Positions 50,509 through 59,502 of a DNA stretch of 64,000 nt are shown piece by piece. The DNA is taken from NCBI GenBank assembly GCA_036351115.1, contig JAZBOL010000006.1:19358-83357 (forward strand), given 5' to 3'. The notes under the pieces are model-generated. The model saw only the letters and a program-made list of their open reading frames with translations, was not told the origin of the DNA and made no database searches. The DNA is from Marinihelvus sp036351115. GTDB taxonomy: Bacteria; Pseudomonadota; Gammaproteobacteria; Xanthomonadales; SZUA-36. The first letter of the stretch is position 1. Each line of letters begins with the position of its first letter. Made by a program: the position numbers and the translations under genes.

Positions 50509-51924
50509 GTGACCCCTCTTAATGCGCCCGAACGCTACCTGGGTGGTCTCGATTCCGAGACGACCGGACAGCTTCTCGCATCCACCAATGACATCAGCCT
50601 CGTCGTTGACGATGAGGGTGTCATACTCGATGCGGGATTTGGTGATCTTTCGACCCTCGACGAGGCTCTGGGCGACATCGTCGGCCGGGACTGGCTCGAC
50701 ACGGTGACCCCCGACAGCCGCGCGAAAATTCATGATTTGCTGGCGATCACCCCGGAGACGGCGCCGTCACGCTGGCGGCAGGTGAATCATCCGGGTGACG
50801 ATGATGTCGATGTCCCGGTGTCGTACCGCGCCCTGACACGGGACGGGGACGGGCGCCTGATTGTCGTCGGACGCGACATGCGCCCGACCTTCGAGCTTCA
50901 GCAGCAGCTGCTCGATGTGCAGCACTCCATGGAGCGGGATTATGCGCGCCTGCACCAGGCGGAGACCCGCTATCGCATGCTGTTCACGCTCGCCGCGGAG
51001 GGCATTCTCATCGTTGACGCCCACAGCCGGCGCGTGGTCGAGGCCAATCCGGCGGCCGGGCGGCTGTTTGAGCGGCCGGTCGGCAAACTCGTGGGAAGCG
51101 CGTTTCCCGTCGGCTTTGACGAACCTGGCGCGGCGCTCGTGGAAGAGCACCTGGCCCAGGTGAAAGCGGCCGGTAACGCGGATGAAATCCACCCGCACCT
51201 TTCCCTGGACAGCGGCGCCATGGTCCGTCTTCGTGCGACACTGCTGCGCCGTGAAGACGGTCTGTTCTTTCTTGTTCGCCTGTCGCCCTTCGAGGGCGGG
51301 GGAGGAGAGGACAGCCTGCATCATCCCCTGATCGAGGTGGTTCGCCGCTCTCCGGATGCCTTTGTGGTGACGAATCCCAAGGGCGAGGTGCTGGCGGCAA
51401 ACCAGGCGTTCATGCAGCTCGCAGAAGTAGGTTCCGAGATGCAGGTCCGGGGGCAACCGCTGGATCGCTGGATCGGGCGCTCCGGCGTGGACTTCGAGTT
51501 GTTGCGCAAGAACCTGAGCAAGCGAACCCAGCTCCGGCAGTTCGTTACGACGCTGCGGCCGGAATACGGAGATCCCATCGACATCGAGCTGTCCGGCGTT
51601 GCCGCGCTCGATGCCAAGCAGCCCTGCCTGGGTTTCGTTATTCGACGAAGCTCACGGGAGACCGAGTCGCGGGCGCCCAAGCCCGACGAGCCGCTGGCCG
51701 GTTCCATCCAGGATATGACCGAGCTGATCGGTCGTGTCCCGCTCAAGGACCTGGTGCGCGAAACCTCGGACATCATCGAGCGCCTGTGCATCGAAGCGGC
51801 GCTCAAGACCACCCAGGGCAACCGGGCCTCCGCGGCCGAATTGCTCGGGCTGAGCCGCCAGAGTCTCTACGTGAAGTTACGGCGTTACGGACTGTCCGAT
51901 TTCGAGGCCGGCGAGGACGACTGA
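50509..51924 (+). CDS. ppsR: PpsR/CrtJ, photosynthesis repressor
   Basis: PpsR represses bch, crt and puc genes under oxygen. The 471-residue protein has three PAS-type domains (residues ~20-125, ~150-260, ~270-380) with a coiled-coil linker (~128-150), and a C-terminal Fis-type helix-turn-helix (IERLCIEAALKTT then ASAAELLGLSRQSLYVKLRR). The HTH cysteine (Cys427) is conserved. No cysteine is present near residue 250, the position of the partner Cys in Rhodobacter; the only other one is Cys373. The start is GTG at 50509 with GGGGGG upstream. Confidence 0.95.
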   Translation: MTPLNAPERYLGGLDSETTGQLLASTNDISLVVDDEGVILDAGFGDLSTLDEALGDIVGRDWLDTVTPDSRAKIHDLLAITPETAPSRWRQVNHPGDDDVDVPVSYRALTRDGDGRLIVVGRDMRPTFELQQQLLDVQHSMERDYARLHQAETRYRMLFTLAAEGILIVDAHSRRVVEANPAAGRLFERPVGKLVGSAFPVGFDEPGAALVEEHLAQVKAAGNADEIHPHLSLDSGAMVRLRATLLRREDGLFFLVRLSPFEGGGGEDSLHHPLIEVVRRSPDAFVVTNPKGEVLAANQAFMQLAEVGSEMQVRGQPLDRWIGRSGVDFELLRKNLSKRTQLRQFVTTLRPEYGDPIDIELSGVAALDAKQPCLGFVIRRSSRETESRAPKPDEPLAGSIQDMTELIGRVPLKDLVRETSDIIERLCIEAALKTTQGNRASAAELLGLSRQSLYVKLRRYGLSDFEAGEDD

Positions 51925-51996
51925 CCGCCTTCCCGGGGTGTTTTTAACGCCGGCAACGAAATTTGCGACGAAACGAGTTTTAGACCCTTCCAGAAC

Positions 51997-52040
51997 TGTC
52001 AAATAAAGTTGACACTTTGGCGTGTCAACGTTAATGTCAT
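51997..52040 (+). promoter_or_regulatory. bchG promoter with tandem PpsR-type boxes
   Basis: TGTCAAATAAAGTTGACA (51997-52014) is a perfect TGT-N12-ACA box. A degenerate box TGTCAACGTTAATGTCAT (52023-52040) follows after exactly 8 bases. A consensus -35 TTGACA (52009-52014) and a -10 TAATGT (52032-52037) with a 17-base spacer predict a start at about 52044, the A of the bchG ATG. Confidence 0.8.
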
Positions 52041-52043
52041 CTC

Positions 52044-52949
52044 ATGGAGCGTGCTACCGCCAGTGTTGTCAAACCCCGCGGCTTCGCCTGGGGTGCGTAC
52101 CTCGAGTTACTCAAACCGATCACCTGGTTCCCACCCATGTGGGCCTTCGCCTGTGGCCTGGTGGCCTCGGGCGCGGATCTCATGGAGCGGTGGCCCCTGA
52201 TCCTGGCCGGCATCGCGCTGGCCGGACCCCTGATCTGCGGCACGAGCCAGGTCGTCAACGACTGGTTTGATCGCCACGTGGACGCGCTGAATGAACCGGA
52301 CCGCCCGATCCCGTCGGGACGGGTGCCGGGACGCCGCGCCCTGTGGTTCGCCTGCCTGTGGACCGCCCTGTCAGTCGGCGTGGCCGTCGCGCTCGGTCCC
52401 TGGGTCGCCGCAGCCGGCATCCTCGGCCTGGCCTTTGCCTGGGCCTACAGCGCGCCACCGTTGCGTTTCAAGCAGAACGGCTGGATCGGCAATGGCGCCG
52501 TCGGGCTGTGCTACGAGGGCCTGCCCTGGTTTACCGCGTCCACCGTGGCCATGGGCGCCTATCCCGGTCACCCCATCGTTGCCCTGTGCCTGCTCTACAG
52601 CCTGGGCGCCCACGGCATCATGACCCTCAATGATTTCAAGGCCATCGAAGGCGACCGGGCCATGGGCATCCGGTCCCTGCCGGCCAGCCTCGGTCCCGAG
52701 CGGGCCGCCCGCCTGGCCTGCTGGGTCATGGCCGTGCCCCAGCTGGTCGTGATCGGCCTGCTGGTTTCCTGGGACCGGCCGGTTGCCGCCATCGCGGTGG
52801 GTGTGGTGTTGCTGGCCCAGCTGGCCTGCATGGCCCGCATGCTGACGGATCCGAAACGTTTCGCCCCCTGGTACAACGCCACGGGGGTCACGCTGTTCGT
52901 CTCCGGCATGATGATCAGCGCCTTCGCCGTGCGCGGGCTCGTGCTATGA
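52044..52949 (+). CDS. bchG: BchG, bacteriochlorophyll synthase (geranylgeranyl transferase)
   Basis: BchG esterifies bacteriochlorophyllide a with geranylgeranyl diphosphate. The 301-residue UbiA-family membrane protein has LELLKPITWFPPMWAFACGL, the Asp-rich motif NDWFDRHVDALNEPDRPIPS and the second NDFKAIEGDRAMGIRSLPA. It starts at 52044 directly after the PpsR-controlled promoter and seems to have no 5' leader. The PucC-type gene and bchP follow on the same strand. Confidence 0.96.
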   Translation: MERATASVVKPRGFAWGAYLELLKPITWFPPMWAFACGLVASGADLMERWPLILAGIALAGPLICGTSQVVNDWFDRHVDALNEPDRPIPSGRVPGRRALWFACLWTALSVGVAVALGPWVAAAGILGLAFAWAYSAPPLRFKQNGWIGNGAVGLCYEGLPWFTASTVAMGAYPGHPIVALCLLYSLGAHGIMTLNDFKAIEGDRAMGIRSLPASLGPERAARLACWVMAVPQLVVIGLLVSWDRPVAAIAVGVVLLAQLACMARMLTDPKRFAPWYNATGVTLFVSGMMISAFAVRGLVL

Positions 52950-52962
52950 GGGCCCTGCTGCC

Positions 52963-54351
52963 ATGAGCGACTTCCGGACACTCGGCTGGCTCGGCGTCTT
53001 CCGCCTTGCCCTGGTGCAGGCCAGCCTCGGCGCGGTGGTGGTGCTCACCACCTCGACCCTGAACCGGGTCATGGTCGTCGAACTGGCCCTGCCGGCGGCT
53101 TTGCCGGGATTCCTGGTGGCACTCCACTATTTCGTGCAGCTGTCCCGGCCGCGCTTCGGCCACGAATCGGACCGGGGCGGACGCCGCACACCCTGGATCG
53201 TCGGCGGCATGGCTTTGCTGGGGCTCGGGGGTTTCCTCGCCGCCAGTTCCACGGCCGTCATGGCCGTGAGCACGCTGGGCGGTGTGGCGCTGGCCACCTT
53301 CGCCTTTTTGCTGATCGGCGCCGGCGTCGGCGCCTGTGGAACGTCCCTCCTGGTGTTGCTGGCGGCAAGCGTCCGGCCGGAGCGCCGCGCGCCGGCGGCG
53401 ACCCTCACCTGGGTGATGATGATCGCCAGTTTCGCCATCACGGCGACGGTGGCGGGACACTATCTCGACCCCTTCAGCTTCGAACGGCTCATGGTGGTCA
53501 CGGGGACCGTGTCCCTCCTCGCCCTCGCGGTCACGATCGGGGCAACCTGGGGTCTCGAGCGGAGTGTCGAGCAGCGGTCGGATGACCCGGCGCCGGTGGA
53601 TGCCGTCGTCCAGAAAAAGCTTCCCGAGACGGAAGCGCGGAGCTTTGGCCAGGCCCTGCGGGAAGTGCTCAGCGAATCCCACACCCGCGCCTTTGCCCTG
53701 TTCGTTTTCATTTCCATGCTGGCCTACAGCGCCCAGGACCTGGTGCTCGAGCCCTTTGCCGGCGCCGTCTATGGCCTCACGCCGGGAGAATCGACCCAGC
53801 TGGGCGGCAAGCAGCACGCCGGGGTGTTGATCGGCATGCTGCTGGTCGCGGTCATCGGCCGCCTGGCGGGAGAGCGGGGGCAGGGCATTCTGCGGGTTTG
53901 CCTCGTGCTCGGATGCATCGCCTCGGCAGGCCTGATCGGCGCGCTGGCCCTGTCCGGCGTCCTCGGTCCGCCCTGGCCCCTGGAAGCCAACGTGTTCCTG
54001 CTGGGCGCGGCCAACGGCGCCTACGCCGTCGCCGCCATCGGCAGCATGATGACCCTGGTCTCGGAAGGTGCGGAAGGCCACGACGGCACCCGCATGGGCG
54101 TGTGGGGCGCCGCCCAGGCCATTGCCTTCGGACTTGGCGGGCTGGCCGGTACCGGCGCCGTGGACCTGGTCCGCTGGGCCAGTGAATCCGTGGTCGCCGC
54201 TTACGGCGTGGTGTTCTTCGCCCAGGCCGCCCTGTTCCTCGCCGCCGGTTGGCTGGCGGCCCGCATGCCGAGGGAGCGCCCCGCGAGAAAAGCGGCGGAC
54301 GTTCCCATGGGAACCTTCGCCAAAACCCTGACGGCGGTAAAGCCCCAGTGA
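52963..54351 (+). CDS. BCD-family (PucC-like) membrane protein
   Basis: The 462-residue protein belongs to the bacteriochlorophyll-delivery MFS family: WLGVFRLALVQASLGAVVVL, STLNRVMVVELALP and LEPFAGAVYGLTPGEST. It is between bchG and bchP, as ORF428 or bch2 is in Rhodobacter. It may hand bacteriochlorophyll to LH1 or LH2 apoproteins. With no LH2 genes in view, the second copy beside lhaA (39188-40624) is of interest. Confidence 0.9.
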   Translation: MSDFRTLGWLGVFRLALVQASLGAVVVLTTSTLNRVMVVELALPAALPGFLVALHYFVQLSRPRFGHESDRGGRRTPWIVGGMALLGLGGFLAASSTAVMAVSTLGGVALATFAFLLIGAGVGACGTSLLVLLAASVRPERRAPAATLTWVMMIASFAITATVAGHYLDPFSFERLMVVTGTVSLLALAVTIGATWGLERSVEQRSDDPAPVDAVVQKKLPETEARSFGQALREVLSESHTRAFALFVFISMLAYSAQDLVLEPFAGAVYGLTPGESTQLGGKQHAGVLIGMLLVAVIGRLAGERGQGILRVCLVLGCIASAGLIGALALSGVLGPPWPLEANVFLLGAANGAYAVAAIGSMMTLVSEGAEGHDGTRMGVWGAAQAIAFGLGGLAGTGAVDLVRWASESVVAAYGVVFFAQAALFLAAGWLAARMPRERPARKAADVPMGTFAKTLTAVKPQ

Positions 54352-54401
54352 CAGCCCCCCAATGACCGTGACCGGTCCGTTGAACGGACCCAGGATGAAC
54401 C

Positions 54402-55637
54402 ATGAACACTGACGCACAACGCACCCCAGACACATCGGCCGCCACCGGGGTTAACCTCGATTTCGACGTCGCGGTCATCGGCGGGGGGCCCAGCGGGGCC
54501 ACCGCGGCCAACGACCTGGCCCGTGCCGGCCGCAAGGTGCTGCTGGTGGACCGGGAAGGGCGCATCAAACCCTGTGGCGGCGCCGTGCCGCCGATCCTGC
54601 TGCGGGAATTCGATGTGCCCGAATCCCTGCTCGAGGCAAAGGTGACCGGCGCGCGAATGATCGCCCCCAGCGGCAAGTCCGTGGACATGGAGATCGGCGG
54701 CTTCGTGGGCATGGTGGACCGGGAGTCCTTCGACGCCTGGCTGCGCCGGCGGGCGGAGGACAGCGGAGCGACCTTCGTCCGCGGCGAATTCACGGGCCTG
54801 GAGCGCGACGAGGACGGCACTCTGCGGGTCGAGCTCAAGGACTGCAATGACCATGACGCGCCCCGGAGCTTCCGGGTCGGGATGGTGGTCGGCGCGGACG
54901 GCGCCAATTCCCGGATCACGCGGGAGCACCTGCGCGGATCCCGGCGCATTCCCCACGTGTTCGCCTACCACGAAATCGTGGCATCGCCGGCGGAGGGCGA
55001 GAACGCCGATTTCGACCCGGAGCGCTGCGACGTGTACTACCAGGGACGGATCTCACCGGATTTTTATGGCTGGGTCTTCCCCCACGGCAAGCACACGAGC
55101 ATCGGCACCGGTACGGCGAAGAAGGGCTGGTCCCTGCGCCAGGCCACGGCGGACCTGCGCGAGTCCGCGGGGCTGGAGCATGCGGAACTGGTCCGCAAGG
55201 AAGGGGCGCCCATTCCCCTGAAGACCCTCAAGCGCTGGGACAACGGACGCGACATCGTCGTGACCGGGGATGCGGCCGGTGCCGTGGCCCCGTCTTCCGG
55301 GGAAGGCATTTACTACGCCATGCACAGCGGACGCCAGTGTGCGCTCGCCGTGGACCAGGCCCTCGAAACCGGTGACGCCCGCTGCCTGGCCCGCGCCCGC
55401 AAGTCCTTCATGAAGTCCCACGGCCGCGTGTTCTTCATCCTCGGCATCATGCAGTACTTCTGGTACACCAGCGATCTGCTGCGCGAACGCTTCGTCAAGA
55501 TCTGCGAGGACCCGGACGTGCAAAAGCTCACCTGGGATTCCTACATGAACAAGAAGCTGGTGCGGAAAAAGCCCATGGCCCACGTGCGCATCTTCTTCAA
55601 GGACCTGGCGCACCTGGTGGGACTGGCGCCCCGCTGA
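54402..55637 (+). CDS. bchP: BchP, geranylgeranyl reductase
   Basis: BchP saturates three double bonds of the geranylgeranyl tail to phytyl. The 411-residue flavoprotein has an N-terminal FAD motif VIGGGPSGATAANDLARAG (residues ~27-45), DREGRIKPCGGAVPPILL, and TGDAAGAVAPSSGEGIYYAM. The first ~20 residues (TDAQRTPDTSAATG) are a poorly conserved extension. It ends 4 bases from the convergent mnmC stop. It closes the rightward bchG block. Confidence 0.95.
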   Translation: MNTDAQRTPDTSAATGVNLDFDVAVIGGGPSGATAANDLARAGRKVLLVDREGRIKPCGGAVPPILLREFDVPESLLEAKVTGARMIAPSGKSVDMEIGGFVGMVDRESFDAWLRRRAEDSGATFVRGEFTGLERDEDGTLRVELKDCNDHDAPRSFRVGMVVGADGANSRITREHLRGSRRIPHVFAYHEIVASPAEGENADFDPERCDVYYQGRISPDFYGWVFPHGKHTSIGTGTAKKGWSLRQATADLRESAGLEHAELVRKEGAPIPLKTLKRWDNGRDIVVTGDAAGAVAPSSGEGIYYAMHSGRQCALAVDQALETGDARCLARARKSFMKSHGRVFFILGIMQYFWYTSDLLRERFVKICEDPDVQKLTWDSYMNKKLVRKKPMAHVRIFFKDLAHLVGLAPR

Positions 55638-55641
55638 TCCT

Positions 55642-57714
55642 TCAGCGCCGGTTGCGCTTCAGGTCGCGGATCAGGAACCGCGCGGGGTTCAGCGCCTCGC
55701 GTAACTCCCCATCGATGGGGGGCGGTTCGGCGCAGATCTGCGCCACGAGGCATTCCGTGGCCAGGGGGATGTAAGCCAGCCCCCGGGAACCGTAACCGGC
55801 ACTCACGTAAAGGCCCCGGCGCCAGGCGCCCGCTTCGCCGATGGCGGCCTGGGCGTTCTTGCGCAGCAGGGCGAAACGCTCCTCCATGACCCCGATCTCC
55901 GGCACCGGCCCAACCAGGGGCAGACGGTCCGGTGTCGCGCAGCGGAGGGCAGCGCGATCGTCGCAGTCGGCGGCCGTGATTCGGTCGGGCACGAGTCCGG
56001 GGACGTTACGGCGCAGGCGAGCCAGGTTTTCCGCCGTTTCCGCCGGCCGGGTGTCGGTCGATGCGTCATCGGGGACGAAGCTGGCGCCGAAGGACAGCCG
56101 CTTCTCGCTTGCCGGGGAAACATAACCCTCGGCGCAAAGGGCAAGGCGCAGGCTGTGCGCCACGTCATCGGCCTTCAGGGCAAACTCCGTGACCTGCCCC
56201 CGCACCGCCTGCACGGGCAGGTCGCGGGTGGCATCGAATTGCGCCAGCCCCGTGGCGCAGGCGAGCACCACGAGGTCGGCTTCCGCACGGGTTCTGCCCT
56301 CGCGGTCCAGCAATTGCCAGGCGCCATCCGGGCGCTGGTCGAGTTTTTCGATCCGCGCCTGGCATGGTTCCACGCGGCTGCCGGCCAGGAGCCAGCGGCA
56401 CACCGCCGGCGGCGACAGCCAGCCGGATTCGCGGTAACGGAGCCCGCCGCCCGGCAAGAGGAGACCGGCGGCCTCGCTCGCCGTTTCCCTGTCGATGGTC
56501 TCGCACAGCCCCGGATGATGCAGCGCGTCAACCAGCGCCCGTTGCCTGTCGGCGTCGCGGTCGTCCTGGGCGAGATGCAGGACACCGCACGCCTCTCCCG
56601 CCCCGGCCGACTTCCAGAATGATCGGTAATGGCGCTGGGCGAAGAGCAGGGCCGCCAGGTTGAAACGCGACGCCTGGGTGGCGCTGGGCGCCGGCCGGGC
56701 ATAAAGCACGCCCTGGCGGTTGCCGGAGCCAGCGGAAGCGAGCCCGGGTTCCGCGTCGATGAGCGTCACCTCCAGTCCCCGGCGTGCCAGGGCGGCCGCT
56801 GCGTGGCAGCCGGCGAGGCCGGCGCCGACGACGGCGACGGTCCGGGGAGGGTGCGAGGCGCCACGCGGCCCCGCCTCGGCGCTGTCCACAGCCCAGGCGT
56901 GGGGATGCCCGTCGGGATGGGGCGACGATGGAAAGGCGTCCGGCCCCGGGCGCCTCGGCGGCCGCCCGAGGCGGCCCCGGATCATGTCCCGTTTGCGGCC
57001 GAAGCCTGCGACTTTTTCCACGTCGAAGCCGGCGTCCCGCAGCGCTCGCCGGACGCTGCCCGCCGCCGTGAAAGTCGCGAGGGTCGCCCTCGGCGCGGAC
57101 AGGTCCGCCATCGTCTCCAGCACCTCCCGGCGCCACATGTCAGGGTTTTGTGCCGGGGCGAAGCCATCCAGGAACCACGCATCCACGGCGCGTTTCGGAC
57201 GGCGATGCCGCGGATGCCGGCTCTCGAGAAAGGCCTCCAGCCCGGGCAACACCTCCTCGAAGGCGAGCGTCAGGCACACCCGTCCGACGTCAAAGCGAAG
57301 GCGATGCAGTCCCCGGGCGTAAGCGGTGGGCCAGGCAGCGATCAGTTCATCCGCAAGCTGGCCCAGTTCCGGGAAGGTGCTGAGGGCGCGCCGCAGGTCC
57401 GCCGGGGAAAGGGGGTGGCGTTCCACACTGAGGAAATGCAGCGTCGCCTCCCGCGGGGCCGTCTGTCCCCAGGCATGCCACGCCGCGAGAAAATTCAGGC
57501 CCGTGCCGAAGCCGGTTTCGCCGATGACGAAATCGTCGCCGGGCCGCAGCGACGCCCACCGTTCCGGCAGGTCGTTCTGGTCGATGAAGACGTGGCGCGT
57601 TTCCGCGAGACCGTCTTCCGTGGAAAAGTAGACATCGCCGTGGACGCGGGAGCGCGGTTGGCCGTCGTCGCCCCAGTCCAGGCAGGCGCCGGCCAGGGCG
57701 AGGGATTCGTTCAC
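55642..57714 (-). CDS. mnmC: MnmC, bifunctional tRNA 5-methylaminomethyl-2-thiouridine enzyme
   Basis: MnmC finishes the wobble uridine modification of some tRNAs. The 690-residue protein has an N-terminal methyltransferase domain (ETGFGTGLNFLAAWHAW near residue 67, DAWFLDGFAPAQNPDMW) and a C-terminal FAD oxidoreductase domain (GAGLAGCHAAAALARRG, GNRQGVLYARP). A Pro/Arg-rich linker lies between them (GRPPRRPGPDAFPSSPHPDG). It is a housekeeping gene and marks the end of the photosynthesis cluster. Confidence 0.94.
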   Translation of the reverse strand: MNESLALAGACLDWGDDGQPRSRVHGDVYFSTEDGLAETRHVFIDQNDLPERWASLRPGDDFVIGETGFGTGLNFLAAWHAWGQTAPREATLHFLSVERHPLSPADLRRALSTFPELGQLADELIAAWPTAYARGLHRLRFDVGRVCLTLAFEEVLPGLEAFLESRHPRHRRPKRAVDAWFLDGFAPAQNPDMWRREVLETMADLSAPRATLATFTAAGSVRRALRDAGFDVEKVAGFGRKRDMIRGRLGRPPRRPGPDAFPSSPHPDGHPHAWAVDSAEAGPRGASHPPRTVAVVGAGLAGCHAAAALARRGLEVTLIDAEPGLASAGSGNRQGVLYARPAPSATQASRFNLAALLFAQRHYRSFWKSAGAGEACGVLHLAQDDRDADRQRALVDALHHPGLCETIDRETASEAAGLLLPGGGLRYRESGWLSPPAVCRWLLAGSRVEPCQARIEKLDQRPDGAWQLLDREGRTRAEADLVVLACATGLAQFDATRDLPVQAVRGQVTEFALKADDVAHSLRLALCAEGYVSPASEKRLSFGASFVPDDASTDTRPAETAENLARLRRNVPGLVPDRITAADCDDRAALRCATPDRLPLVGPVPEIGVMEERFALLRKNAQAAIGEAGAWRRGLYVSAGYGSRGLAYIPLATECLVAQICAEPPPIDGELREALNPARFLIRDLKRNRR

Positions 57715-57763
57715 CTCGGGCAGTGCGTGGTTTCAGCGTGTGATGCCGAAGGGCTCGCGTCCT

Positions 57764-58180
57764 TCAGTCATCGACGTCATCGACGTTGATCTGCCCGGTC
57801 AGGCTTCGCTTGAAGTAGGACCAGGACATGCCCGCCGCCAGGATCAGGGAGATGACAACCAGGACGATCCAGGTGAGGATCCCTCTCGACTCGAGGCTGA
57901 GCCAGCCGATGTCGATGAACCACCAGACGATCGCGGCGAACAGGGCGCCACCGAGGATCACGCCCAGCCATCCGATGGCGTCAAAGGTGGTCTTGACGAC
58001 GAAAATCCAGCCGATGAGCAGGATCAGCCCCACAATCAGTACCGGGGGGCTGAAGCCGCCGCCCTCGCCGAAAGCCCAGCCGACAAAAGACAAGCCGGTG
58101 GGGTTGTAGGTGCCGAGGACGAGGACAAGGGCCAGGGCCCAGCGTGCGGCAAATCCGGTGGGTCCGATACCTTTGGCCAT
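57764..58180 (-). CDS. DUF6524-type small membrane protein
   Basis: The 138-residue protein has four hydrophobic segments: RWALALVLVLGTYNPTG, LIVGLILLIGWIFVVKTT, LGVILGGALFAAIVWWF and TWIVLVVISLILAAGMSWS. The N-terminal ALVLVLGTYNPTG resembles an uncharacterised conserved family (I believe DUF6524). It ends with an acidic tail (NVDDVDD). Its role is unknown. Confidence 0.7.
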   Translation of the reverse strand: MAKGIGPTGFAARWALALVLVLGTYNPTGLSFVGWAFGEGGGFSPPVLIVGLILLIGWIFVVKTTFDAIGWLGVILGGALFAAIVWWFIDIGWLSLESRGILTWIVLVVISLILAAGMSWSYFKRSLTGQINVDDVDD

Positions 58181-58294
58181 GAGCGTGTGTCCTTCGATCC
58201 GGGCGATGGCTTACCTTAGCAGCCCCGGCATTCCGGTGAACGGGGGCTGGAGCGATTATGCTGGTGACATGATCAATCCTGCAACCAATGCGTC

Positions 58295-58747
58295 ATGGAA
58301 CACTCGCTGATCCGCTTTCTCGAAGCCCACGGTCTCGGCCCCGAAGTTGCCGACGACCTGGAAACCCGTCGACTGGGGGCGGACCCCGCCATGGTGGAGC
58401 GCATCCTGGCGGTGATCGAGCGTGGCGAGAAGAGCATGACCTTCTCCCTGCCCTGGCTCGCCGCCGATGAGGGCAGGCGGCCACCGGCGCCGGGGCGGCT
58501 CATCGTTCTGCTCGATGTGCAGGGTTCTCCGCGGCTGCTTCTGCGCCTCACCGCAGTCCGGGAAAAGCGCTTCGGCGACGTTGACGCGGAGGATCTCTCC
58601 CGGGAAGGCAAACCCATGCGCGACCCGGCGGCGTGGCGCGAACTGCACGAATGGGTCTGGAACGCCCGGCTGGAGCCGCTCGGCAGGCAGGTCTCGGCGG
58701 ACATGCCGGTGTGGGCCGAATACTTCGAACGGCTTGCACCCGCGTAG
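58295..58747 (+). CDS. ASCH-domain-like hypothetical protein
   Basis: The 150-residue protein has an N-terminal helical region and then FSLPWLAADEGRRPPAPGRL, followed by LLRLTAVREKRFGDVDAED and WRELHEWVWN. This resembles an ASCH (RNA-binding-like, PUA-related) domain protein. No catalytic motif is visible. It is divergent from the DUF6524 gene across a 114-base gap. Its function is unknown. Confidence 0.6.
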   Translation: MEHSLIRFLEAHGLGPEVADDLETRRLGADPAMVERILAVIERGEKSMTFSLPWLAADEGRRPPAPGRLIVLLDVQGSPRLLLRLTAVREKRFGDVDAEDLSREGKPMRDPAAWRELHEWVWNARLEPLGRQVSADMPVWAEYFERLAPA

Positions 58748-58862
58748 TACGGAAGCCCGTCCGTGCGGACGGCGTTTATCCGCGTCATGAGCTTGTCCGC
58801 TTTGGCCAAACAGCGTCTTGGGCAGTGGGATAGAATGCGCGCTGCCATCGGAGAGTGACATC

Positions 58863-59471
58863 ATGGGCAGAGACAGAACGGAAGTGATCGGATCGCGGGC
58901 GGGCCTGCTGGGCCTCTTCGACAAGATTCGGTACAAGGAAATCTACCGCCAGGCCATCGGCCTGCTGTTGATCGCCGTGTGCGCGGTCTTCGCACGCCAG
59001 GTCACCACGGACCTGGGCGAGCAGCGGATCGTCTGGGGCCTGGGCCTGGCCTTCGTTGGGCAGGTGTTCCGCACCTTTGCCGCCGGCACCATTTTCAAGA
59101 ACAGGAAGCTGGCCAGCACGGGCGCCTACGCCCTCGTGCGCCATCCCCTGTATTTCGGCAACCTGCTGATTCTCATCGGTTTCTGCATCGCATCCGCCAA
59201 CCCCTGGGTGATCGGAATCGTCGCGGCCTTCTGGCTGATCTGGTACCCGGCCGCGGTGCGCTACGAGGACGCCAAGCTCGAGCGCCTCTTCGGCGACGAC
59301 TGGCGCGAGTGGAGCCGTGGCACCTGGGCGGTGATTCCCAACCGCCTGCGCCTGAAGCAGCTCGTGGACACGCAGTGGAATGCCCGCCAGTCCATGATCC
59401 GAAACGGCGAGCTGTACATCTGGATCTATCTCATTGGCTGCGGCATCTGGCTCTGGATCAACGCGCACTGA
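58863..59471 (+). CDS. Isoprenylcysteine methyltransferase-like membrane protein
   Basis: The 202-residue protein has about four to five membrane helices and the C-terminal ICMT/PEMT pattern: TGAYALVRHPLYFGNLLILI, then YPAAVRYEDAKLERLFGDDW and REWSRGTWAVIP. Such bacterial proteins methylate small molecules or lipids; substrates are mostly unknown. I chose the ATG at 58863 (MGRDRTEV), with GGAGAG upstream. The next gene starts 31 bases later, probably in one transcript. Confidence 0.8.
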   Translation: MGRDRTEVIGSRAGLLGLFDKIRYKEIYRQAIGLLLIAVCAVFARQVTTDLGEQRIVWGLGLAFVGQVFRTFAAGTIFKNRKLASTGAYALVRHPLYFGNLLILIGFCIASANPWVIGIVAAFWLIWYPAAVRYEDAKLERLFGDDWREWSRGTWAVIPNRLRLKQLVDTQWNARQSMIRNGELYIWIYLIGCGIWLWINAH

Positions 59472-59502
59472 GCTTCAACCCATCCTCGCGGAGTTAAGTC
59501 CC

